Below are positions 46,546 through 53,605 of a stretch of 64,000 bases of DNA, one piece after another. The translations under genes were made by a program, and so were the position numbers. Source of the stretch: Rhodococcus sp. 4CII (GTDB lineage: Bacteria > Actinomycetota > Actinomycetes > Mycobacteriales > Mycobacteriaceae); NCBI RefSeq assembly GCF_014256275.1, contig NZ_JACCFE010000002.1, positions 2,170,001 to 2,234,000 of the forward strand, written 5' to 3'. Every line of letters starts with the position of its first letter. The first letter of the stretch is position 1. The notes below the pieces were generated by a model that saw nothing but the letters and a program-made list of their open reading frames with translations, was not told the origin of the DNA and made no database searches.

Positions 46546-47193
46546 TCAGTCGCCGGGAACGGACTTCTCGATCTGCCGCGCAGCAGCGATGACTGCGTGG
46601 CCCATCCGGGCACCCAGGTTCTCCCCCATGCGCCCGTCGGGACCCGATACGCACACGGCGGCCACGATCTCGCCGTGCCTGCGAACCGGTGCGCTGATGG
46701 AGGCGGATCCCGGGGTTCGTTCCGAAATCGACACCCACCAACCCAATTTCACCGCCTCGGGGTCGGCTTCCCAGTCTCCGGAGAGTACGTGGCCGCTGGA
46801 CCCCTGAGGAAGCGGCACGAGCGTTCCGACGGGCAGCGCGACCCGCAGCTCGTGCTGTGAGTCGACGCTGGCCGCACAGAGCCGCGACTCGCCCCGCCGC
46901 ACCCACAGCTGCGCGGATTCTCCTGTCTTCTCCGCCAATTCGCGCAGAGCCGGGACCGCGAGATCGCTCAACGCCGTCGTGACGAAGCGCTGACCGAGAT
47001 AGAAACGGCCTTCCTGATCCTTCCGGAGGAGGCCGTGCTTGACCATGTCCGTTGCCAGCCGGTACGTGGTCGACAGGGACAGGTCCAGTTCACGGGCGAG
47101 GTCGCTCGCGCCCATCGGACTCGACTCCACGACATCGAGGATCGCCACTGCGCGAGCGAGCACTCCGACGCCGATCTCACTCCGCGCAACCAT
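46546..47193 (-). CDS. IclR-family transcriptional regulator
   Basis: A 215-residue regulator. The winged helix lies at about residues 10-70 (GVLARAVAILDVVESSPMGA, SDLARELDLSLSTTYRLATDM, LLRKDQEGRFYLGQRF). The C-terminal GAF-like effector domain has GESAQLWVRRGESRLCAASV and ISAPVRRHGEIVAAVCVSGP. IclR proteins often control acid and aromatic catabolic operons. It most probably acts on the CoA-transferase/lyase/carrier operon and the beta-helix gene between them. ATG 47,193 is preferred; an ATG at 47,217 has no visible ribosome site. Confidence 0.9.
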   Translation of the reverse strand: MVARSEIGVGVLARAVAILDVVESSPMGASDLARELDLSLSTTYRLATDMVKHGLLRKDQEGRFYLGQRFVTTALSDLAVPALRELAEKTGESAQLWVRRGESRLCAASVDSQHELRVALPVGTLVPLPQGSSGHVLSGDWEADPEAVKLGWWVSISERTPGSASISAPVRRHGEIVAAVCVSGPDGRMGENLGARMGHAVIAAARQIEKSVPGD

Positions 47194-47277
47194 CACAGTC
47201 CATTTCCATTGCCCCATTGAAGTATTCAGATTGTATAGGAAGCAGGGGCGGGGCCGCTCCCATCAGTCGATGCGCCG

Positions 47278-47383
47278 TGTTCTTCGAACTCATCGGACGC
47301 CACGGCTCCCTCGGCTTCGGCATCGGCAACTTCAAAGCCCTCTTCGAAGCCATCGAACGCGAACAGGCCGTCCGCGGAAACTT
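47278..47383 (+). pseudogene. 3' remnant of 4-hydroxyphenylpyruvate dioxygenase
   Basis: A plus-strand stretch encodes VFFELIGRHGSLGFGIGNFK followed by ALFEAIEREQAVRGNF. This is the conserved C-terminus of HPPD, including the iron-binding glutamate of FFE(L/I)I. There is no start, no upstream part of the enzyme, and no stop where HPPD normally ends (after RGNL). It is an orphan 35-codon fragment between the IclR gene and the AhpD-like gene, left by a deletion or rearrangement. A functional copy would have to be elsewhere. Confidence 0.8.
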
Positions 47384-47404
47384 CGGAGCGGTGCGTGCCC
47401 TCGA

Positions 47405-47863
47405 TCAGCGAACGCGCGGGATCTTGCGGGTGCTCACGGCGATGCGATTCCACGCGTTGATCGTGAGCACCAGCGAGATGAGCTGGGCCAGTTCCGTCTC
47501 GTCGAAGTGCTCCTCCGCCTCCTCGTACACCGCGTCGGGAACGAAGCCGTCGGTCAGCACCGTGATCGATTCGGCGAGGGCGAACGCCGCGCGCTCCCGG
47601 TCGGTGTACAGACCGTGCGCCTCCTCCCACGCATTGAGGAGGTACAGCTTCTGTTCGCTGATGCCGATCTTGCGGGCATCGGCGGTGTGCATGTCGATGC
47701 ACCAGGCACAGTGGTTGATCTGGGAGCACCGGGTGAGCACCAGCTCGACCAACTCCGGGTCGAGGCCCTGCCGAGCCGCGGCGTCGAGGGCGATCATCGC
47801 CTTGTAGACGGCGGGGGCCTTGCGTGCGAGATCGACCCGGGTCTTGCGCTCTGTTGTGGTCAT
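47405..47863 (-). CDS. Carboxymuconolactone decarboxylase family protein, AhpD-like
   Basis: A 152-residue alpha-helical protein with the CxxC redox motif in QINHCAWCIDMHTADARKIG, followed by the conserved His and Asp of the AhpD core. AhpD-like members with this motif reduce peroxidases or act as thiol-dependent peroxidases; without a partner gene the substrate is open. ATG 47,863 was chosen as the start of homology (MTTTERKTRVDLARKAPAVY). It diverges from a MocR-type regulator 50 bp away, which presumably controls it. Confidence 0.9.
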   Translation of the reverse strand: MTTTERKTRVDLARKAPAVYKAMIALDAAARQGLDPELVELVLTRCSQINHCAWCIDMHTADARKIGISEQKLYLLNAWEEAHGLYTDRERAAFALAESITVLTDGFVPDAVYEEAEEHFDETELAQLISLVLTINAWNRIAVSTRKIPRVR

Positions 47864-47913
47864 ACGAACAACAGTAGGCGCGCAATAGCCCATCTTCATG
47901 GTTCAATTCAGTC

Positions 47914-49323
47914 ATGGATTCTTGGGCCAATTCGGGTCTGGGCCGCGACCTGCACGTGGACCTCACGGGGTCCGGCGGGGCACGCTCGCCCGGGTTGCGC
48001 GCACACCTGATCTCCGCGCTGCGCGAGTCGATCCGCTCGGGACGGCTCGTCGCAGGCGCCACCCTCCCGCCGTCCCGCACCCTGGCTCTCGACCTCGGCA
48101 TCGCCCGCAACACCGTCGCGGAGGCGTACGCCGAACTCGTGGCCGAGGGCTGGCTCACCGCCCGGCAGGGGTCGGGCACGCGGGTTGCCGACCGCGCGGG
48201 CGAGGCGCCGCGCCGCGCTCACGTCCCGGCCGCCACCGTCGCACGGCCGGCACTGAGCCTGATGCCCGGCTCGCCCGATGTCGCGGAGTTCCCTCGTGCC
48301 GCCTGGATGTCGTCGGCCCGACGGGCACTCACCGCGGCACCCAACGACGCGTTCGGACCGGGTGATCCCCGGGGGCGCCCCGAACTCCGTCGCGCCCTTG
48401 CCGAATACCTCTCTCGCGCACGGGGGGTGCGCACCGATTCGGAACACATCGTCGTCAGCGCCAGCTCGGGGCACGGACTGTGGTTGCTCGGCCGCGCCGT
48501 GGCGGGACCGATCGCCGTCGAGGGGTACGGGCTGCATCTGCACCGCGAACTGCTCGGCGACGCCGGCGTCGGCACCGTCCCCCTGCACCTCGACACCCAC
48601 GGCGCGCAGACCCCGGATGCGACGGGTCCGCAACTGTCGGCGTGCCTGCTCACCCCGGCTCACCAGTTCCCCATCGGAGGTCCGCTCCATCCCGGCAGGA
48701 GAACGGCTTTCGTGGAATGGGCACGCACGACGGGTGGGTTCGTGATCGAGGACGACTATGACGGGGAGTTCCGGTACGACCGCCAACCCGTCGGCGCCCT
48801 GCAGGGTCTGGCCCCGGACGAGGTGGCCTATCTGGGCACGGTGAGCAAGTCCCTCTCCCCCGCCATCCGGGTGGGATGGATGGTGCTGCCGGAACGGCTG
48901 ATCGACGACGTCCTGGCGGTCAAGGGGTTGTACGAGCGGTGGGTCAGCGCCACGGACCAGCTCACCCTGGCCGACTTCATCGAGCGAGGTGCGTTCGACC
49001 GGCACGTCCGCAGGATGCGCACCCTGTACCGCCGTCGGCGCGACACCCTCGTCGAGACCCTCGCCGCCCGCGCGCCCCACGTGCACGTCACCGGCATCGC
49101 GGCCGGGTTGCATGCCGTCCTCGAACTTCCCGCCGGGACGGAGACGGCCACCGTCGACCGGGCCGCGTCACTAGGTCTCGCAGTGGAGGGTCTGCGCACG
49201 TTCCGTCATCCGGACGGTCCCGCGAGCCGGCCCGACGGGCTCGTCGTCGGTTACAGCACACCGTCGTCCGCGCGCTTCGCGGCCACCCTCGACGCCCTGT
49301 GCCGCGCGCTGCCCACTCCGTGA
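47914..49323 (+). CDS. MocR-type (GntR HTH plus aminotransferase fold) regulator
   Basis: A 469-residue PLP-dependent regulator. The N-terminal GntR winged helix is RAHLISALRESIRSGRLVAG, TLPPSRTLALDLGIARNTVAEAY and ARQGSGTRV. The remainder is a class I aminotransferase fold with the PLP lysine in YLGTVSKSLSPAIRVGWMV and the aspartate in FVIEDDYDGEFRYD. PdxR, a relative, activates PLP synthesis, but most MocR proteins act on a divergent neighbour, here the AhpD-like gene. Length is normal. The start ATG 47,914 is inside the divergent gap. Confidence 0.92.
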   Translation: MDSWANSGLGRDLHVDLTGSGGARSPGLRAHLISALRESIRSGRLVAGATLPPSRTLALDLGIARNTVAEAYAELVAEGWLTARQGSGTRVADRAGEAPRRAHVPAATVARPALSLMPGSPDVAEFPRAAWMSSARRALTAAPNDAFGPGDPRGRPELRRALAEYLSRARGVRTDSEHIVVSASSGHGLWLLGRAVAGPIAVEGYGLHLHRELLGDAGVGTVPLHLDTHGAQTPDATGPQLSACLLTPAHQFPIGGPLHPGRRTAFVEWARTTGGFVIEDDYDGEFRYDRQPVGALQGLAPDEVAYLGTVSKSLSPAIRVGWMVLPERLIDDVLAVKGLYERWVSATDQLTLADFIERGAFDRHVRRMRTLYRRRRDTLVETLAARAPHVHVTGIAAGLHAVLELPAGTETATVDRAASLGLAVEGLRTFRHPDGPASRPDGLVVGYSTPSSARFAATLDALCRALPTP

Positions 49324-49366
49324 GCGAAATTTCCTATGGGACTGGTCGGAATGCGTGTCGTGCAGT

Positions 49367-49382
49367 TACAGTCTGATCCGTG
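49367..49382 (+). promoter_or_regulatory. -10 element for a leaderless leader-peptide transcript
   Basis: TACAGT at 49,367-49,372 is followed by seven bases and GTG at 49,380. The spacing matches a transcription start on the first base of the leader peptide. No convincing -35 hexamer was identified. Confidence 0.5.
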
Positions 49383-49478
49383 ACCGGATCCGGTGTGATC
49401 GACTCAGGCGAGCTGCTGACGCGGCGTCGCCATGTCGATTTCGCACTGGTGTGTACCTCGAGGTGTCCGATCTCCTGA
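49380..49478 (+). CDS. Cysteine-containing leader peptide (uORF) of metY
   Basis: GTG 49,380 to TGA 49,476-49,478 encodes 32 residues: an N-terminal MTGSGVIDSGE followed by LLTRRRHVDFALVCTSRCPI and a final Ser. The core LTRRRHVD followed by two cysteines matches the short leader peptides found before sulphur-assimilation genes in many actinobacteria. Both cysteine codons are TGT, the rarer cysteine codon in such GC-rich genomes. An internal GTG (49,395) would give a 27-residue version. Two hairpins begin within its last codons and just after. It probably couples cysteine supply to expression of the O-acetylhomoserine sulfhydrylase gene downstream. Confidence 0.7.
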   Translation: MTGSGVIDSGELLTRRRHVDFALVCTSRCPIS

Positions 49479-49484
49479 TCGGAC
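49465..49484 (+). promoter_or_regulatory. Leader hairpin 1, covering last Cys codon and stop
   Basis: GTCCGATC (49,465-49,472) pairs perfectly with GATCGGAC (49,477-49,484) around TCCT. The stem includes two bases of the second cysteine codon and part of the leader stop codon, so a ribosome stalled at cysteine or at the stop would melt it. It ends four bases before hairpin 2. Confidence 0.6.
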
Positions 49485-49488
49485 CCGT

Positions 49489-49515
49489 CCCGGCGTGATT
49501 TCTCTCCACGCCGGG
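49489..49515 (+). terminator. Leader hairpin 2, terminator-like
   Basis: CCCGGCGTG (49,489-49,497) pairs perfectly with CACGCCGGG (49,507-49,515) over a 9-base loop and is followed by TTCTTCC. This is the best terminator-like structure between the leader peptide and metY and is the likely attenuator. Confidence 0.6.
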
Positions 49516-49656
49516 TTCTTCCTGCACACCCTCGTTGTCGAAGGATTCGTTCTGTCATGACCACTGCATCCGTTTCGAATCTCACGCCCGTCATCGGTGC
49601 CACCCGCGACAACTGATTCACCACACCCACCGCACAGATTCAGGAGAACACCACTC
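49516..49656 (+). other. metY leader, distal part with a possible second short ORF
   Basis: Between the attenuator hairpin and metY there is a 19-codon frame, ATG 49,557 to TGA 49,614-49,616 (MTTASVSNLTPVIGATRDN). An AAGGA lies about 14 bases upstream, further than usual. It may be a second translated element or chance. The metY ribosome site AGGAGA lies at the end of this segment. No SAM-riboswitch core was recognised. Confidence 0.3.
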
Positions 49657-50958
49657 GTGACCGAGAGCATCGATCCCACCGTCAACTGGTCGTTCGAGAC
49701 CAAGCAGATCCACGCCGGGCAGACGTCCGACGCGACCACCAAGGCGCGGGCGCTGCCGATCTACCAGACCACCTCGTACACGTTCGACAGCACCGATCAC
49801 GCTGCCGCGCTGTTCGGTCTGGCCGAACCGGGCAACATCTACACCCGCATCATGAACCCCACCCAGGACGCGGTCGAACAGCGCATCGCCGCCCTCGAAG
49901 GTGGCGTCGCCGCCCTGCTGCTGTCTTCCGGGCAGGCCGCGGAAACCTTTGCGGTACTGAACCTCGCGGAGGCCGGCGACCACATCGTCTCCAGCCCGTA
50001 CCTGTACGGCGGCACCTACAACCTGTTCCACTACACGCTGCCCAAGCTCGGCATCGAGGTCTCGTTCGTCGACGACCCCGACGACCTCGAGCAGTGGCGC
50101 GGCGCCGTCCGCCCGAACACGAAGGCGTTCTACGGCGAGACGATCGCCAACCCGAAGAATCACGTCCTGGACATCCCCGGAATCTCGAAGGTGGCCCACG
50201 ACAACGGGATCCCGCTGATCGTCGACAACACGGTGGCCACCCCGTATCTGCTGCAGCCGCTGAAGCACGGCGCCGACATCGTGGTGCACTCCGCCACCAA
50301 GTATCTCGGCGGGCACGGCACGGCGATCGCCGGGGTCATCGTCGACGGCGGCACGTTCGACTGGACCCAGGGCCGCCACACCAATTTCACCACCCCGGAC
50401 CCGAGCTACCACGGTGTCGTCTTCGCGGATCTCGGCGCCCCGGCCTACGCGCTGAAGGCCCGCGTGCAGCTGCTGCGCGACCTCGGCTCGGCGGTCGCCC
50501 CGTTCAACGCGTTCCTCATCGCGCAGGGCATCGAGACTCTCAGCCTGCGGGTGGAGCGGCACGTCGCCAACGCGCAGAAGGTGGCGGAGTTCCTCGAGGC
50601 ACGCCCGGAGGTCACGTCCGTGGCCTACGCCGGTCTGCCGTCCTCGCCGTGGCACGAGCGCGCACGGCAGCTCACGCCGAAGGGTCCGGGTGCGATCGTG
50701 ACGTTCGAGCTGGCCGGCGGTGTCGATGCGGGCAAGAAGTTCGTCAACGCGCTCACCCTGCACAGCCACGTCGCGAACATCGGCGACGTGCGGTCGCTGG
50801 TGATCCACCCCGCGTCGACGACGCATTCGCAGCTCACCCCGGAGGAGCAGCTCGCTGCCGGCGTGACGCCCGGTCTGGTCCGGCTCGCCGTCGGCATCGA
50901 GGGAATCGACGACATCCTCGCCGATCTCGAGACCGGATTCGCCGCGGCCGCACTCTGA
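49657..50958 (+). CDS. metY: O-acetylhomoserine sulfhydrylase
   Basis: A 433-residue PLP enzyme of the Cys/Met metabolism family that makes homocysteine from O-acetylhomoserine and sulphide. It shows YTRIMNPTQDAVEQRIAALEGG, the PLP lysine in VVHSATKYLGGHGTAIAG, and SLVIHPASTTHSQLTPEEQ with the C-terminal LVRLAVGIEGIDDILADL. Length is typical. GTG 49,657 is preceded by AGGAGA; the longer upstream frame has no start signal. metX, often adjacent in relatives, does not follow here. Regulation is probably by the cysteine leader upstream. Confidence 0.95.
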   Translation: MTESIDPTVNWSFETKQIHAGQTSDATTKARALPIYQTTSYTFDSTDHAAALFGLAEPGNIYTRIMNPTQDAVEQRIAALEGGVAALLLSSGQAAETFAVLNLAEAGDHIVSSPYLYGGTYNLFHYTLPKLGIEVSFVDDPDDLEQWRGAVRPNTKAFYGETIANPKNHVLDIPGISKVAHDNGIPLIVDNTVATPYLLQPLKHGADIVVHSATKYLGGHGTAIAGVIVDGGTFDWTQGRHTNFTTPDPSYHGVVFADLGAPAYALKARVQLLRDLGSAVAPFNAFLIAQGIETLSLRVERHVANAQKVAEFLEARPEVTSVAYAGLPSSPWHERARQLTPKGPGAIVTFELAGGVDAGKKFVNALTLHSHVANIGDVRSLVIHPASTTHSQLTPEEQLAAGVTPGLVRLAVGIEGIDDILADLETGFAAAAL

Positions 50959-50969
50959 TCGATGCCGGG

Positions 50970-50991
50970 GGCCGAGGCGCGCGCCTCGGCC
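50970..50991. terminator. 9-bp perfect hairpin between convergent genes
   Basis: GGCCGAGGC (50,970-50,978) pairs exactly with GCCTCGGCC (50,983-50,991) over the loop GCGC. It lies in the 38-bp gap between metY and the convergent monooxygenase gene and could stop transcription from both sides. Confidence 0.65.
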
Positions 50992-50996
50992 TCCGG

Positions 50997-52175
50997 CTAG
51001 ATCATGGCCCGCATCATTCCCTGCGGTTCGCCGCCGAGCTGGGTGAGTGCGCTCGCGTGGTTGGTGGGCCCGGGCACGTGAACCGCATGGGCGAGACCGG
51101 CGTGCGCGTCTCGCCAGAACCGCTGCATCGGAGTCTTGTAGTGCAGCGCCCCGCCGCCGGCGCGCGCGAAGATCTCGTCCACCGCCCGCACCGCACGCCA
51201 TGCGGCGGCGATCTGGGTGCGGCGTCCGATCGCCCGTTCCTCGAACGTGACCTCCTTGCCTGCGTCAACCTTGTCGTAGAACCGGTCGGCGGTCTCGATG
51301 AGAGACACCCGCGAAGCATTGATCTCGGCGGCGGACTCCCCGATGGCACTGAGGACGTAGGGGTCCTCCTTGATCTTCTGTCCCGTGATCGCCACGCGGT
51401 CCTTCTGCACCGCGATGTGACAGGCCAGCGCACCCTCGGTGATGCCGATGACGGCGGCGGTGATGCCGAGCGGGAACATGCACGAATACGGCATGCTGAA
51501 CAGCGGCTCGGGCCTGCCCGCCTCCCGCTGGGCGCGGCCGTCCATCACCTTCGACGCGTTCAGCGTCCGGTAGTCCGGAACGAACGCACCGTCGACGACG
51601 AGATCCTTGCTTCCGGTCCCGCGCAGTCCGATCACATCCCAGGTGTCCTCGACGATCCGATAGTCGGTGCGCGGCAGAATCACGTGCAGGGACGACGGCG
51701 GCATCGCGATTCCGCCGTAACCGTCGCCGACCATCGCCCCGAGGAACGCCCACTGGCAGTGGTCGGTTCCGGACGAGAACGACCACCGGCCGCTCACGGC
51801 GTAGCCGCCGTCGACCGGTGTCGCGACCCCCATCGGTGCGTACGGCGACGCCATCCACGTGTCGTTGTCCTCGCCCCAGATCTCCTCCTGCACCTGCGGG
51901 TCGGCGAAGGCCAGTTCCCACGGATGCACGCCGACGATCCCGGCGACCCATCCGCTCGCGCCGTCGAGTGCCGCGATTCCCATGACGGTCTCGGCGAACT
52001 CGCGGGGATGCACTTCGTAGCCGCCGTACAGCTTGGGCTGCAGCAGCCGGATCGCGCCGGAGTCGCGTAGCAGGCCGGCGGCCGTGTCGGTGAGCCGGCA
52101 GTCCGCTTCCGACTGGACGGCCTGTCCGCGGATCTGCTCGGCGACGGCGTCGATCCTGTCGAGAACCTGACCCAT
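50997..52175 (-). CDS. HsaA-like flavin-dependent monooxygenase (acyl-CoA dehydrogenase fold)
   Basis: A 392-residue group D flavin monooxygenase. Landmarks shared with mycobacterial HsaA are GWVAGIVGVHPWELAFADPQVQEEIWGED, SPYAPMG, the GRWSFSSGTDHCQW block, DVIGLRGTGSKDLVV and PMQRFWRDAHAGLAHA. HsaA hydroxylates the phenolic A-ring intermediate in steroid breakdown using FMNH2 from HsaB; no HsaB-type reductase gene is nearby. The substrate may therefore differ. ATG 52,175 is set by GGAAGGGAG. A perfect KstR-type box lies 23 bp upstream, over the likely transcription start. It is convergent with metY. Confidence 0.9.
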   Translation of the reverse strand: MGQVLDRIDAVAEQIRGQAVQSEADCRLTDTAAGLLRDSGAIRLLQPKLYGGYEVHPREFAETVMGIAALDGASGWVAGIVGVHPWELAFADPQVQEEIWGEDNDTWMASPYAPMGVATPVDGGYAVSGRWSFSSGTDHCQWAFLGAMVGDGYGGIAMPPSSLHVILPRTDYRIVEDTWDVIGLRGTGSKDLVVDGAFVPDYRTLNASKVMDGRAQREAGRPEPLFSMPYSCMFPLGITAAVIGITEGALACHIAVQKDRVAITGQKIKEDPYVLSAIGESAAEINASRVSLIETADRFYDKVDAGKEVTFEERAIGRRTQIAAAWRAVRAVDEIFARAGGGALHYKTPMQRFWRDAHAGLAHAVHVPGPTNHASALTQLGGEPQGMMRAMI

Positions 52176-52197
52176 CGGGACTCCCTTCCACCGAAGG

Positions 52198-52211
52198 TAG
52201 AACACGTTCTA
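52198..52211. promoter_or_regulatory. KstR-type operator
   Basis: TAGAACACGTTCTA is a perfect 14-bp palindrome and fits exactly the KstR consensus TnnAACnnGTTnnA that controls cholesterol catabolism in Mycobacterium and Rhodococcus. On the minus strand a TATATT (52,215-52,220) sits just upstream, so the operator covers the expected start of transcription of the HsaA-like gene. Confidence 0.8.
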
Positions 52212-52342
52212 GTCAATATAGCCCCGCAGGCGGTCATTCCGGACAGAACTACTCACTGCACTTGAAAGTTCGTCGCACCTAACTCTATAGTCCGGAGATA
52301 CGAATCAGCAGGTTGATCGTCGCGACGACCCTCAGGAGTCCA

Positions 52343-53605
52343 GTGAGCATCGAGGCCCCCAGCCCTCTCCTCCCGCGCCGCACCCCCCGCAAGGGCAGTC
52401 TCCGGACCGTCGCGCTCCTCGGACCCGCCTTCGTCGCGGCCATCGCCTACGTCGACCCCGGCAACGTGGCCGCCAACCTCACCGCCGGCGCGAAGTACGG
52501 TTACCTGCTCGTCTGGGTCCTCGTACTCGCCAATGCCATGGCCGTGCTGGTGCAGTATTTGTCCGCAAAACTCGGGCTGGTCACCGGCAAGTCGCTGCCC
52601 GAAATGCTGGGCACCCGCCTGCGGACCGGCAACCGTCGCGCGTTCTGGCTGCAGGCGGAGGCGATGGCGATCGCCACCGACCTCGCCGAGGTGATCGGCG
52701 GCGCGATCGCGCTCAACCTCCTGTTCGGCGTTCCCCTCTTCGTCGGCGGCCTCATCACGGGCGTCGTGTCGATGGGCATCCTCTCGATCCAGAGCCGTCG
52801 GGGCCAGCGGACGTTCGAGTTCGTGGTGATCGGACTCCTGACGATCATCACCGTCGGATTCCTCACCGGTCTCGCGTTCACCGACGTGTCCGGCACGGAC
52901 GCACTCGCCGGGCTCGTGCCACGCTTCGAGGGCACCGAGACGGTACTGCTGGCCGCGAGCATGCTCGGCGCCACGGTGATGCCGCACGCCATCTACCTCC
53001 ACTCCGCCCTCGCCCGCGACCGGCACGGAAACGACCTCGAAGGCCGCCGTCTCGCCCGACTGCTGCGGGTCACGAAGTGGGACGTGGTCGGTGCGCTGAT
53101 CGTGGCGGGCGCGGTGAACATCGGCATGCTGCTCCTCGCCGCGTCGGCACTGCGCGGGATTCCCGGCACCGATTCGATCGACGGCGCGCACGCCGCCATT
53201 CAGAGTTCGCTCGGACCGACGGTCGCCGTCATCTTCGCCGTGGGACTGCTGGCGTCCGGCCTGGCGTCCACGTCGATCGGATGCGCGGCCGGCTCCGAGA
53301 TCATGTACGGCCTGCTGTCGATGCGTATTCCGCTGCTGCTGCGCCGGGTGGTCACCCTCATCCCCGCGCTCGTCGTGCTCGCGATCGGCGTCGATCCCAC
53401 GTTCGCCCTCGTCCTCAGCCAGGTGGTCCTGAGTCTGTGCATCCCGTTCGCCGTGATCCCGCTCGTGCGGATGACGTCGAGCCGCGACCTGATGGGCGTC
53501 CACCGCAACGCGACCGCCACCACGGTCGCCGCCTGGGTGGCCGCGGCGTTGATCGTCGTGCTCAACGTCTCGCTGCTGCGGCTGACCCTGTTCGGTTCCG
53601 CCTGA
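52343..53605 (+). CDS. mntH: NRAMP Mn2+/Fe2+ transporter (MntH-like)
   Basis: A 420-residue proton-coupled divalent-metal importer with 11 predicted helices. The metal-binding DPGN is in helix 1 (FVAAIAYVDPGNVAANLTAG) and MPH in helix 6 (GATVMPHAIYLHSAL), both essential in NRAMP proteins; the TDLAEVIGGAIAL helix is also typical. GTG 52,343 is chosen because AGGAG lies four bases upstream; an ATG at 52,313 is in frame but has no such site. It is divergent from the HsaA-like gene. A short ACCTAACT upstream may be part of a metalloregulator site, which is only a guess. Confidence 0.93.
   Translation: MSIEAPSPLLPRRTPRKGSLRTVALLGPAFVAAIAYVDPGNVAANLTAGAKYGYLLVWVLVLANAMAVLVQYLSAKLGLVTGKSLPEMLGTRLRTGNRRAFWLQAEAMAIATDLAEVIGGAIALNLLFGVPLFVGGLITGVVSMGILSIQSRRGQRTFEFVVIGLLTIITVGFLTGLAFTDVSGTDALAGLVPRFEGTETVLLAASMLGATVMPHAIYLHSALARDRHGNDLEGRRLARLLRVTKWDVVGALIVAGAVNIGMLLLAASALRGIPGTDSIDGAHAAIQSSLGPTVAVIFAVGLLASGLASTSIGCAAGSEIMYGLLSMRIPLLLRRVVTLIPALVVLAIGVDPTFALVLSQVVLSLCIPFAVIPLVRMTSSRDLMGVHRNATATTVAAWVAAALIVVLNVSLLRLTLFGSA

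Noticed and set aside
49324..49656. SAM-IV or other SAM riboswitch before metY
   Set aside because: The conserved riboswitch core was not found; the region is instead explained by a leader peptide and two hairpins.
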